From Aureimonas ureilytica (GTDB lineage Bacteria > Pseudomonadota > Alphaproteobacteria > Rhizobiales > Rhizobiaceae): a stretch of DNA of 64,000 nucleotides. Positions 19,586 through 28,285 of the stretch are shown piece by piece. Below the pieces are notes generated by a model. The model was given only the letters and a program-made list of their open reading frames with translations. It did not search any database and was not told where the DNA came from. The position numbers and the translations under genes are program-made. Every line of letters starts with the position of its first letter. Position 1 is the first letter of the stretch. The stretch spans positions 1 through 64,000 of the forward strand of contig NZ_LDQA01000016.1 of assembly GCF_001475935.1 (NCBI RefSeq), read 5' to 3'.

Positions 19586-20437
19586 ATGGCGTCGTCCGTT
19601 CTGCCGCGCTTTCGCGCTCCCAGCGTCATACCGGGTTTCGGTCTCGCGCTCGGCTTCACGCTGACCTATTTGACGCTCCTCGTTCTCGTTCCGCTTTCGG
19701 CCTTGGTTCTGCGCAGTTCCAGCCTTGGTTGGGAGGAGTTCGTGCGGCTGGCCCTCGATCCGCGCGTTCTGGCGGCGCTGCGCCTGTCCTTTGGCGCGTC
19801 CTTCTTCGCGGCGCTCATCAATGCCGTGTTCGGCCTGCTGATCGCCTGGGTGCTCGTGCGCTATGATTTTCCCGGCCGGCGCTTCGTGGATGCCGTAATC
19901 GATCTGCCTTTCGCGCTGCCGACCGCCGTTGCCGGCATCGCGCTGACGGCGCTCTACGCGCCCAATGGATGGGTCGGGCAATTTCTGGCGCCGCTGGGCA
20001 TCAAGGTCGCCTACACCCCGCTCGGCATCGTGGTGGCGCTAGTCTTCGTGTCGCTGCCCTTCGTCGTGCGCACCGTGCAGCCCGTGCTGGAAGAGATCGA
20101 CGCGGAGGTGGAGCAGGCTGCCGCGACGCTCGGCGCGAACAGGTTTCAGACGGTGACCCGCGTCGTGCTGCCCAGCGTCATGCCGGCTTTGCTGACCGGC
20201 TTTGCTTTGGCGCTCGCCCGCTCGGTTGGCGAATATGGCTCGGTCATCTTCATCGCCGGCAACATTCCCTACGTCTCGGAAATCGCGCCGCTGCTGATCG
20301 TGATCCGATTGGAAGAGTTCAACTACGGCGGGGCGACGGCGGTCGCGGCCATGATGCTCGCGATCTCCTTCCTGATGCTTCTCGCCATCAACCTCATTCA
20401 GGCCTGGAGCCGGCGGAGATACGGTCATGGTGCTTGA
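19586..20437 (+). CDS. cysT: Sulfate ABC transporter permease CysT
   Basis: This 283-residue inner-membrane protein has six hydrophobic spans and the binding-protein-dependent permease loop ([20 protein letters not shown], about residues 166-185). The stretches [20 protein letters not shown] and [14 protein letters not shown] are CysT/CysU hallmarks. It pairs with CysW to form the sulfate channel. Its end overlaps cysW by 11 bases. Confidence 0.94.
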   Translation: MASSVLPRFRAPSVIPGFGLALGFTLTYLTLLVLVPLSALVLRSSSLGWEEFVRLALDPRVLAALRLSFGASFFAALINAVFGLLIAWVLVRYDFPGRRFVDAVIDLPFALPTAVAGIALTALYAPNGWVGQFLAPLGIKVAYTPLGIVVALVFVSLPFVVRTVQPVLEEIDAEVEQAAATLGANRFQTVTRVVLPSVMPALLTGFALALARSVGEYGSVIFIAGNIPYVSEIAPLLIVIRLEEFNYGGATAVAAMMLAISFLMLLAINLIQAWSRRRYGHGA

Positions 20438-21317
20438 CGCCTCCTTGGGCGCGACGCCCGATGCACCCACGCGCCGCCGACCGGTGACGAGCGAAGCGCC
20501 GGCGGTCAAATGGGCTCTGATCGCCGTCGCGCTGGTCTTTCTTGCCTTCTTTCTGTTTCTGCCTCTGGTCGCCGTCTTCGTGGAGGCCTTCCGCAACGGG
20601 CTGTCGCTCTATTGGCAGGCGATCATCGAGCCCGACGCGCTGGCCGCGATCCGCCTGACGCTTCTGGTGGCGGCGATCTCGGTGCCGCTCAATGTCGTGT
20701 TCGGCTTGGCAGCGGCCTGGGCGATCGCGAAATTCGAGTTCAAGGGAAAGGCGCTGCTGATCACGCTGATCGACCTGCCATTCTCGGTCTCGCCGGTGAT
20801 CGCGGGTCTCGTCTACATCCTCCTGTTCGGAGCGCAGGGCTATTTCGCGCCGCTGCTTCAGGGCACGGGAATCCAGATCGTCTTCGCGTTGCCCGGCATC
20901 GTGCTCGCCACCGTCTTCGTCACGCTGCCCTTTGTCGCGCGCGAGCTGATCCCGCTCATGCAGGAGCAGGGGACGGGAGACGAGGAAGCGGCGATCTCGC
21001 TGGGCGCGAGCGGCTGGAAGACCTTCTTCCGGGTCACGCTGCCCAATGTGAAATGGGCACTGCTCTACGGCGTGCTTCTGTGCAACGCCCGCGCCATGGG
21101 TGAGTTCGGCGCGGTCTCGGTCGTTTCGGGCCGCATTCGCGGCCAGACGAGCACGATGCCCCTGCATGTCGAAATTCTCTACAATGAATACAGCTTCTCC
21201 GCCGCCTTCGCCGTCGCGTCCATTCTGGCCTTCCTGGCGTTGATCACGCTCGGCCTGAAGGCGCTTCTGGAATGGCGCTATGCCGGCGACATCGCCTCTT
21301 CGCGCGGCGGACACTGA
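20427..21317 (+). CDS. cysW: Sulfate ABC transporter permease CysW
   Basis: This 296-residue permease starts with a soluble tail of about 35 residues, then six membrane spans. CysW hallmarks are [22 protein letters not shown] in part, GEEAAISLG-type coupling loop ([16 protein letters not shown]) and [21 protein letters not shown] in part. It overlaps cysT and is followed 17 bases later by cysA, so all three are cotranscribed. Confidence 0.94.
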   Translation: MVLDASLGATPDAPTRRRPVTSEAPAVKWALIAVALVFLAFFLFLPLVAVFVEAFRNGLSLYWQAIIEPDALAAIRLTLLVAAISVPLNVVFGLAAAWAIAKFEFKGKALLITLIDLPFSVSPVIAGLVYILLFGAQGYFAPLLQGTGIQIVFALPGIVLATVFVTLPFVARELIPLMQEQGTGDEEAAISLGASGWKTFFRVTLPNVKWALLYGVLLCNARAMGEFGAVSVVSGRIRGQTSTMPLHVEILYNEYSFSAAFAVASILAFLALITLGLKALLEWRYAGDIASSRGGH

Positions 21318-21334
21318 GTTTGGGAAACAGCTTC

Positions 21335-22378
21335 ATGGACATCAAAGTTCGCAATATCCGCAAGGAGTTCGATCGCTATCCCGCGCTGCACGACGTTTCG
21401 CTGGATATCCGCTCGGGCGAGCTGATCGCGCTTCTGGGACCTTCCGGCTCAGGCAAGACGACTCTGCTTCGGCTGATCGCGGGACTGGAATTCCCGACCG
21501 CCGGCCAGATTTTTTTCGGTGCGGAAGACGCGTCCGAGAAGAGCGTTCAAGAGCGTAATGTCGGCTTCATGTTCCAGCACTATGCGCTGTTCAAGCATAT
21601 GACCGTCGCCGAGAATATCGGCTTCGGTCTCAGCGTTCGCGACCGGGCGACCCGGCCCGGCAAGGCGGAGATCCGCCGCCGTGCCAGCGAACTGCTCGAC
21701 CTCGTGCAGCTGTCAGGTCTTGAGAAGCGCTATCCCAACCAGTTGTCGGGCGGTCAGCGGCAGCGCGTGGCCTTGGCTCGCGCGCTCGCCATCGAGCCGC
21801 GAGTCCTGCTTCTGGACGAACCCTTCGGTGCGCTGGACGCCAAGGTCCGCAAGGATCTGCGCCGCTGGTTGCGCGAGTTGCACGACAAGATCGGCCTCAC
21901 CACCATCTTCGTGACTCACGATCAGGAGGAGGCGCTGGAACTGGCGGACAGGGTCGTGGTCATGAGCCAGGGCCGGATCGAGCAGGTCGGCTCGGCCGAC
22001 GACATCTACGACCGTCCCAGCACGCCTTTCGTCTTTTCCTTCATCGGTCAGTCGAACCGGCTTCCCGTCGACGTGCGCGGCGGCGAAATCCGCCATGGCG
22101 ACATCGTTCTCGGCCGAACCGCCGAGGCCGACGGGCGCTGGAACCTCTATATGCGCCCGCACGATCTCGATCTCGTGGATGCCGGGGCGCCTGGGCTGAC
22201 AGGCACCGTGTCGCTGTCGCGCCGCGCCGGCGGCTCTCGCATCTCGGAATTCGAGTTCGGCCCGGAGCGGCACCGGATCGAGGTCGAGCTGCCCGCCGAT
22301 CGGGGCGGCGAGCCCGGCACCGAACTGCGCGTTCGCCCCCGCCGCTGGCAGCTTTACCGCGAGGGCGCGGCGGCCTGA
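21335..22378 (+). CDS. cysA: Sulfate ABC transporter ATP-binding protein CysA
   Basis: This 347-residue ATPase has Walker [10 protein letters not shown], signature [15 protein letters not shown], Walker [12 protein letters not shown] and H-loop [11 protein letters not shown], plus a C-terminal TOBE-like domain (about residues 240-345) with [14 protein letters not shown] 21335 starts [12 protein letters not shown], which matches the family start. An earlier in-frame codon overlaps cysW deeply and is not used. It energises sulfate import. It converges on the response regulator gene with 11 bases between stops. Confidence 0.95.
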   Translation: MDIKVRNIRKEFDRYPALHDVSLDIRSGELIALLGPSGSGKTTLLRLIAGLEFPTAGQIFFGAEDASEKSVQERNVGFMFQHYALFKHMTVAENIGFGLSVRDRATRPGKAEIRRRASELLDLVQLSGLEKRYPNQLSGGQRQRVALARALAIEPRVLLLDEPFGALDAKVRKDLRRWLRELHDKIGLTTIFVTHDQEEALELADRVVVMSQGRIEQVGSADDIYDRPSTPFVFSFIGQSNRLPVDVRGGEIRHGDIVLGRTAEADGRWNLYMRPHDLDLVDAGAPGLTGTVSLSRRAGGSRISEFEFGPERHRIEVELPADRGGEPGTELRVRPRRWQLYREGAAA

Positions 22379-22389
22379 GGGGCAGCCTG

Positions 22390-23322
22390 TCAGCGCTCGC
22401 TCAGCGTCTTCATCACCAGAAAACTCGCCGTCGCCCGGTTCTCGACGCCGAGCTTGGTGAAGACGACCTCCAGATGCTTGTTCACCGTCCTCGGACTGAG
22501 ATCGAGGATGGTGGCGATGTCGCGGTTGGATTTGCCGCGTGTCAGCCAAAGAAGCACGTCCGCCTCGCGGGCGGTGAGATTGAAATGCCGGCGCAGCAGG
22601 GCTTCCTCGCCAGCCGTATCGTCCACCGTCAGGCGGAAGAGATGCTCGTTCTCGCCCACCTTTCCGAGCGGGCTGAGTTGAAGGCGCACTCCGTCCTCCG
22701 ACATCAGTTCGCCGCCTGGCGGCGGAGGCGGTTGGGAACCGGCACGAAGCCAGTCGCACAGCGCGGTGGGCAGGGCAGGCCGCCCATCCTTATCAGCGAG
22801 GACTCCGGCCAGAAGCCGCGTCGCCTGCGGTGTCGACCAGAGAATGAGACCGTTGCCGTCGACAGCCAGAAGAAACCGGCCGGCCGTGTCGAGCGCGGCG
22901 CGGGCGTTCTGGGCCGCGCGCGCATTGGCAAGATGCACGCGCATCCGCGCCAGAAGCTCGTCCGGCACGATGGGCTTGGTGACGTAGTCCACACCGCCCG
23001 CTTCCAGCCCACGCACGACATGTTCCGTTTCCGCGAGCCCCGTCATGAAAATCACCGGCACATGGCGCAGCGCGGCGTCGGCCTTGAGGCGGCGCGTCGT
23101 CTCGAACCCGTCCATGCCCGGCATGACGGCGTCCATCAGAACGATGTCGGGCGTGATGGCCTCCGCGATCCCGAGCGCCTGCGCGCCGTCGAGCGCGACG
23201 AGAACGGTTGCCCCGCCAAGCTCGATCGCGTCCGTCAGCATGCGCAGCGTATCGGGCGAATCGTCCACGACGAGAACGATGTCGCGCTCCCGCTCCAGCG
23301 TGGACGTTGCCTTGCTAGTCAT
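22390..23322 (-). CDS. LuxR-type response regulator with REC, PAS-like middle and HTH
   Basis: This 310-residue regulator has a receiver domain at about 14-130 (acidic pair Asp20-Asp21, phospho-Asp64 in LMDAVMPGMDG, Lys116 in VTKP), a PAS-like segment at about 148-235 and a LuxR/FixJ HTH at about 247-305 (LTAREADVLLWLTRGKSNRD, SPRTVNKHLE). Its start overlaps the end of the NCS1-kinase gene by eight bases, so the two form one two-component unit. The extra PAS-like middle is unusual for NarL/FixJ regulators. The likely target is the urt promoter beyond the kinase gene. Confidence 0.9.
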   Translation of the reverse strand: MTSKATSTLERERDIVLVVDDSPDTLRMLTDAIELGGATVLVALDGAQALGIAEAITPDIVLMDAVMPGMDGFETTRRLKADAALRHVPVIFMTGLAETEHVVRGLEAGGVDYVTKPIVPDELLARMRVHLANARAAQNARAALDTAGRFLLAVDGNGLILWSTPQATRLLAGVLADKDGRPALPTALCDWLRAGSQPPPPPGGELMSEDGVRLQLSPLGKVGENEHLFRLTVDDTAGEEALLRRHFNLTAREADVLLWLTRGKSNRDIATILDLSPRTVNKHLEVVFTKLGVENRATASFLVMKTLSER

Positions 23323-26300
23323 CCCGCGCGGTCTCCAGCGCCTCTGCCAGCCGCTTGAGATCGAATCCGCTGAGGTGAACCTTCATCGCCTGTGTGAAGG
23401 GTCGATATTGCGGATCGTCGTCCAGAGCGGCCAGCTTCTGTTCGATCCCCCTTGCATAGCCGATCCGGCAGAAGCGGAGAAGTTCGGCGATGTCGGCGGG
23501 CGGAGGAAAGCGGAGCGGTTGGGTCACCGGCTCGGCGGCTGGCTTGGCGGTCGCGCCCGTCCATTCCAGTCCGAGCACATCGCGCACCGTCGCCAAGAGT
23601 TGGCGCAGGTCGAAGGGTTTGGGCAATTGGGCCGCCGCGTCCGACCCGCTCTCGCCCGCGCGGGGCGCTTCGGCGAAGGTGGCTGAGAGCATGACCGTGC
23701 GTCCCGTCTGGCCGCTGGCCCGCAGCGCTTTCGTCAGTTCCCATCCGTTCATACCGGGCATCTGGACATCCAGAAGGAAGAGATCAGGCCGCATCTCGGC
23801 GGTCACAGCCAGGGCAGCAGGCCCGTCGGGCGCTGTCAGAACGATGAAGCCGAGCGGGCGCAGAACCTCGACCATCAGATCGCGATGTGTTTCGTCGTCG
23901 TCCACCACGAGGACCGTGCGGCGCGAGCCGGCATAGCCCTCAATCGCAAGCGGCGCGCCGGGGTCGGTGGAAACAGGGACGATCGCCTCACGCGTGGCGG
24001 CGACGGCCGAGAGCATCACCCGCACTTCGAACCGGCTTCCCTTGCCGGGTGTGGAGGAAACCTTGATGTCACCGCCCATGAGATTGGCCAGAAGCCGCGT
24101 GATGGTGAGCCCCAGGCCGAGGCCCGGCGCCTTGCCCTGCGCGGCGCTGCCCCGCTCGAACGGCTCGAAGATACGCTCCAACTCAAGCGGTGGAATGCCA
24201 GGGCCCGTGTCGGACACGGTGATGATGGCAACCTGGCTGCGATAGGCGACATCGAAGCCGACGCTGCCGGCTTCCGTGTATTTCACGGCATTGGAGAGGA
24301 GATTGATGAGAATTTGGCGCAGTCGCTTCTCGTCGGTCCGCACCACTTCGGGGAGCGTCTCCGGCCGTGTGAAGCGAAACTCCAGCCCCTTGGCGCTGGC
24401 CTGGAGGCGGAACATGTCAACAAGCTGAGCCAGAAAATCGCCGAGGCGCACCTCGCCGCGCTGGAGCTGAAGCCGCCCCGTTTCGATCTTGGAGATATCC
24501 AGAAGCCCGTCGATCAGGCCCGACAGATGCTCGGCCGAGCGGCGAATCGTCTTGATGCCGCCCAGCTTGGCCTGCGGAATGGCGATATCCTGTTCCAGAA
24601 GCTGGGCATAGCCGAGGACGGCGTTGAGCGGCGTGCGCAATTCATGGCTCATGCCGACGACATACCGGCTCTTGGCCAGACTCGCCGCTTCGGCCATTTC
24701 CTTGGCTTTTTGGAGGGCTGCGTCGGTGCGCCGATGCGCCTCGATTTCCTTCAGGAGCAGCTGTGTTTGGCGGGCCGATTCCTCCTGCGCCACCCGCCGC
24801 GATTCCTGCGCCAGCACGAAGAACCATGTGGAAACACCAGCCACGATCATCAGCACGAAGAAGGCCGCCCAAAGTGCCTTCGCGATGACGTCCGTATCGT
24901 CGGGGCTGGCCAAGATTGCCTGATAGTAGATCAGCGACAGAACGACCGAAATGACGCCCGCCAGAAGGGCGAGGCCGCCGATATAATGGCCGACCTTGGC
25001 GTCGATCCTGCGGCGCAACCGCTCCGGCAGGGCGGCCTTGCCCGCCGAGGCCATCTGCGCGGAAAAACGCGCCTTGGGTTTGCAGAGATCGTGGCAACGC
25101 GCATCCAGCGAGCAGCAGAGCGAGCAGATCGGCGCGGCATAGGCCGGGCAATAGGCCATGTCCTCGGGCTCGAACGGGTGTTCGCAGATAGAGCAGGTGA
25201 TCTCCGTTCGCCTCTGCCACTCGGCGCGCGGCTTGCGGGCGAGATAGAACCGTCCGCCCGTGGCAAATGCGATGATGGGCGCGGTGATGAGGGCGACACC
25301 CAGCGCCACGAAGGCCGACAACGCCTGCGCCGTCTCCCCGAACACGCCGCCGAAGGCCAGAAGCGCCACCAGCGTCGCCAGACCCATCGAACCCAAGCCC
25401 ACCGGGTTCAGGTCGTAGAGATGCGCGCGCTTGAACTCGATGCCCTCAGGCGAAAGGCCGAGCGGCTTGTTGATGGCGAGATCGGCGGTGATCGCGCCGA
25501 GCCAGGCAACGGCGACATTGGCGAAGAGGCCGAACGTCACCTCCAGCGCCTCATAGATGCCGAGTTCCATCAGGAGGAGCGCGATGGCGACGTTGAAGAC
25601 GAGCCAGACGACGCGGCCGGGATGGCTATGGGTGAGGCGCGAGAAGAAGTTCGACCATGCGAGCGACCCCGCATAGGCGTTCATCACGTTGATCTTCAGC
25701 TGCGAGACCACGACGAAGGCCGCCGTGAGGAACGCCGCTGCCACCGGACTCGGCAGCACGTAGCCGAAGGCGACGTCGTACATATGCGCAGGCTCGGCTG
25801 CGTGTTCGGCCGGCACGCCGGCCCGCAGCGCGAGAACAGCGAGGAAGGAGCCGAACAGGAGCTTGGGCGCACCGAGCACGATCCAGCCCGGCCCGGCCGA
25901 CAAAAGCGCCAGCCACCAGGATCGCGTCGCCGGGTCGCGCCAGGATGTCGTCTTGGGCTTGGGGAGAAAGCGGAGGATGTCCACCTGCTCGCCGATCTGC
26001 GGCATGAGCGCCAGAATGACCGAGGCCGCCGCGCCGAACTTCACCAGCGACAGGCCATCCATCTCCCCGGCGTTCAGACCGGGGAAATGCAGCCACGCTT
26101 CGACCGAGCCCCAATCGTGCCAAAGGATGAAGCCGACCGGCAGAATGTTGAGACCGATCCACAGCGGTTGCGTGGCCAACTGGAACCGGCTGATCCAGGT
26201 GACGCCGTGGGTCACGAGGGGCACGACCGCGACGGCCGAGATGATATAGCCGAGCCAGAGCGGCAGGCCGAAGGCGAGTTCCAGCGCCGCCGTCATGATC

Positions 26301-26704
26301 GACGCTTCCACCGCGAACAGGATGAAGGTGAAGGTCGCGTAGATTAGCGATGTGACGGTCGAGCCGATATAGCCGAAGCCCGCGCCGCGCGTTAGAAGGT
26401 CGATGTCCACCCCATAGCGCGCGGCATAGAGGCTGATGGGCAGGCCGGTCACCAGCAGAAGGAGGCCGACGACGAGAATAGCCAGCGCCGCGTTCGAGAA
26501 GCCGAAGGAGAGGGTGATCGCGCCGCCCACGGCCTCCAGCGCCAGAAAGGAGATCGCGCCGATCGCCGTCTGCGACACTTGCGGCGCGCTCCAGCGCCGG
26601 GCGCGCTTGGCGGTGAAGCGCAGCGCATAGTCTTCAAGCGTCTGGTTGGCGACCCAGCGATTATAGTCGCGGCGCACCGGAAGGATCCGCTGGCGTCCCG
26701 TCAT
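23315..26704 (-). CDS. NCS1-transporter/hybrid histidine kinase fusion sensor
   Basis: This 1129-residue membrane sensor shows in order: a full-length NCS1 (nucleobase/hydantoin:cation symporter-1) module at residues 12-490, with DYNRWVANQTLEDYALRFT opening and the family segment NAYAGSLAWSNFF; a Cys cluster at 504-541 (C504xxC507, C519, C527xxC530C531, C537, C541); two more spans at about 573-598 and 609-632; a coiled coil; HisKA with His687 in GMSHELRTPLN; HATPase with N801/N805 and DTGPGI (832-837); a receiver with phospho-Asp979; and a 90-residue tail. ATG 26704 has AGGA before it and gives the usual NCS1 start. It is divergent from urtA and overlaps the LuxR regulator. It is the NCS1 analogue of the CbrA design, in which an SLC5 transporter is fused to a kinase. 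Confidence 0.93.
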   Translation of the reverse strand: MTGRQRILPVRRDYNRWVANQTLEDYALRFTAKRARRWSAPQVSQTAIGAISFLALEAVGGAITLSFGFSNAALAILVVGLLLLVTGLPISLYAARYGVDIDLLTRGAGFGYIGSTVTSLIYATFTFILFAVEASIMTAALELAFGLPLWLGYIISAVAVVPLVTHGVTWISRFQLATQPLWIGLNILPVGFILWHDWGSVEAWLHFPGLNAGEMDGLSLVKFGAAASVILALMPQIGEQVDILRFLPKPKTTSWRDPATRSWWLALLSAGPGWIVLGAPKLLFGSFLAVLALRAGVPAEHAAEPAHMYDVAFGYVLPSPVAAAFLTAAFVVVSQLKINVMNAYAGSLAWSNFFSRLTHSHPGRVVWLVFNVAIALLLMELGIYEALEVTFGLFANVAVAWLGAITADLAINKPLGLSPEGIEFKRAHLYDLNPVGLGSMGLATLVALLAFGGVFGETAQALSAFVALGVALITAPIIAFATGGRFYLARKPRAEWQRRTEITCSICEHPFEPEDMAYCPAYAAPICSLCCSLDARCHDLCKPKARFSAQMASAGKAALPERLRRRIDAKVGHYIGGLALLAGVISVVLSLIYYQAILASPDDTDVIAKALWAAFFVLMIVAGVSTWFFVLAQESRRVAQEESARQTQLLLKEIEAHRRTDAALQKAKEMAEAASLAKSRYVVGMSHELRTPLNAVLGYAQLLEQDIAIPQAKLGGIKTIRRSAEHLSGLIDGLLDISKIETGRLQLQRGEVRLGDFLAQLVDMFRLQASAKGLEFRFTRPETLPEVVRTDEKRLRQILINLLSNAVKYTEAGSVGFDVAYRSQVAIITVSDTGPGIPPLELERIFEPFERGSAAQGKAPGLGLGLTITRLLANLMGGDIKVSSTPGKGSRFEVRVMLSAVAATREAIVPVSTDPGAPLAIEGYAGSRRTVLVVDDDETHRDLMVEVLRPLGFIVLTAPDGPAALAVTAEMRPDLFLLDVQMPGMNGWELTKALRASGQTGRTVMLSATFAEAPRAGESGSDAAAQLPKPFDLRQLLATVRDVLGLEWTGATAKPAAEPVTQPLRFPPPADIAELLRFCRIGYARGIEQKLAALDDDPQYRPFTQAMKVHLSGFDLKRLAEALETARDD

Positions 26705-26770
26705 GTCGAACGTCCTGATCAGCGCCAGGAGGGCGCGGCTTCTCCATAGCCGGATCGCACGGCGAGGGGG

Positions 26771-26786
26771 TACGTCATTTGACGTA
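26771..26786. promoter_or_regulatory. Perfect inverted repeat between NCS1-kinase and urtA
   Basis: TACGTCA and TGACGTA form a 7-bp perfect inverted repeat with a two-base TT centre. It sits 67 bases before the kinase start and 77 bases before urtA, where a dimeric LuxR-type regulator could control both. It is flanked by GGGG on the left and TACCC on the right, which partly extend the symmetry. No sigma-54 promoter match is seen in this 158-base gap. Confidence 0.6.
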
Positions 26787-26862
26787 TACCCGCTCTTCAC
26801 CATTCCGCCGATGGTCCCCCACGGCGGCAATGAGAGCCGCGACGAATTTGAGGGGACCTTCC

Positions 26863-28167
26863 ATGCGACTTTCCCGAAAGGCCGGCTGGCTCTTGGGCGC
26901 TTACGCCGCCACCATGCTCTCGGGCCTCAGCGCCCGTGCCGCCGAGGATACGATCAAGGTCGGCATTCTCCACTCCCTGTCCGGCACGATGGCAATTTCA
27001 GAAACGACGCTGAAAGACGCCATGCTCATGCTCATCGACGAGCAGAACAAGAAGGGCGGTCTTCTCGGCAAGAAGCTCGAAGCCGTTGTGGTGGACCCCG
27101 CGTCCGACTGGCCGCTTTTTGCCGAGAAGGCTCGGCAGCTGATCGCGCAGGACAAGGTCGCCGCGACCTTCGGCTGCTGGACCTCCGTGTCGCGCAAGTC
27201 GGTTCTGCCGGTCTTCAAGGAACTGAACTCGATCCTCTTCTACCCCGTGCAGTACGAAGGCGAAGAGTCCGAGCGTAACGTCTTCTATACCGGCGCTGCT
27301 CCCAACCAGCAGGCGATCCCCGCCGTCGACTACCTGATGAAGGAAGGCGTGCAGCGCTGGGTTCTGGAGGGCACGGACTATGTCTATCCACGCACCACGA
27401 ACAAGATCCTCGAAGCCTATCTGAAGTCCAAGGGCGTCGCGGCCGAGGACATCAAGGTGAACTACACGCCCTTCGGCTTCTCCGATTGGCAGACCGAAGT
27501 CTCCGCCATCAAGGACTTCAGCGGCTCCGGCAAGAAGACCGCCGTGGTCTCGACCGTGAACGGCGACGCCAACGTGCCCTTCTACAAGGAACTGGCGAAC
27601 CAGGGTGTCTCGGCCGAGACGACGCCGGTCATGGCCTTCTCGGTGGGCGAAGAGGAACTCGCCGGCATCGACACCGCGCCGCTCGTCGGCCATCTCGCGG
27701 CTTGGAACTACTTCGAATCGGTCGATACGCCCGCGAACGAAGAGTTCATCGCGAAGTGGAAGGAGTTCACCAAGGACCCCAAGCGCGTGACGAACGACCC
27801 GATGGAAGCCAGCTATATCGGCTTCAACATGTGGGTGAAGGCCGTCGAGGCCGCCGGCACGACCGATCCAGACAAGGTAATCGACGCGATGGTCGGCGTC
27901 GCGGTGCCCAATCTGTCGGGCGGCTATTCCTCGATGGGCGCGAACCACCACATCACCAAGCCCGTCCTGATCGGCGAAATCCAGGCCGATGGCCAGTTCG
28001 AGATCGTCGATCAGACGCCCGGCCTCGTGCTTGGCGATGCATGGTCGGATTACCTGCCGGAATCGGCGCCGCTGATCGCCGACTGGCGCAAGCCCATGAG
28101 CTGCGGCAACTTCAATACGAAGACCGGCAAGTGCGGCGGCGCCGACGCCAAGGCCGCCTCGAACTAA
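26863..28167 (+). CDS. urtA: Urea ABC transporter substrate-binding protein UrtA
   Basis: This 434-residue periplasmic protein has a signal peptide (MRLSRKAGW ... ARA|AED). It belongs to the UrtA/FmdD branch of the branched-chain amino-acid-type binding proteins: IKVGILHSLSGTMAISE, FGCWTSVSRKSVLPV, LFYPVQYEGEE and GAAPNQQAIPAVDY. It binds urea or short amides. ATG 26863 follows AGGGGACC at a good distance. Earlier in-frame codons lack this and would spoil the signal peptide. The next gene is 118 bases on, beyond a strong hairpin. Confidence 0.95.
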   Translation: MRLSRKAGWLLGAYAATMLSGLSARAAEDTIKVGILHSLSGTMAISETTLKDAMLMLIDEQNKKGGLLGKKLEAVVVDPASDWPLFAEKARQLIAQDKVAATFGCWTSVSRKSVLPVFKELNSILFYPVQYEGEESERNVFYTGAAPNQQAIPAVDYLMKEGVQRWVLEGTDYVYPRTTNKILEAYLKSKGVAAEDIKVNYTPFGFSDWQTEVSAIKDFSGSGKKTAVVSTVNGDANVPFYKELANQGVSAETTPVMAFSVGEEELAGIDTAPLVGHLAAWNYFESVDTPANEEFIAKWKEFTKDPKRVTNDPMEASYIGFNMWVKAVEAAGTTDPDKVIDAMVGVAVPNLSGGYSSMGANHHITKPVLIGEIQADGQFEIVDQTPGLVLGDAWSDYLPESAPLIADWRKPMSCGNFNTKTGKCGGADAKAASN

Positions 28168-28206
28168 GCCCCACGCGTCCGCCGATATCAGGCGGATGAC
28201 CTTGGC

Positions 28207-28238
28207 AAAACGGCCCCCCGCTGCGGGCGGGCCGTTTT
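28207..28238 (+). terminator. Strong hairpin between urtA and urtB
   Basis: Outer arms AAAACGGCCC (28207-28216) and GGGCCGTTTT (28229-28238) pair perfectly and enclose an inner CCCG/CGGG stem. The TTTT then CTCG at the 3' side suits a partial intrinsic terminator. It lies 40 bases after the urtA stop and 48 bases before urtB. Confidence 0.8.
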
Positions 28239-28285
28239 CTCGTCTGATCGGCCGGTGTCTCGGCCCTCCCCAAACAGGCTTTTCC

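Noticed and set aside
23885-26347. 820-residue open frame antisense to the NCS1-kinase gene
   Set aside because: It is His/Arg/Glu-rich with no domain, a typical mirror of a GC-rich coding strand. The kinase strand has full domain support.
26705-26862. Sigma-54 (NtrC-dependent) promoter for urtA
   Set aside because: I looked for TGGCAC-N5-TTGCA spacing and saw no acceptable match. The inverted repeat is the only clear signal.
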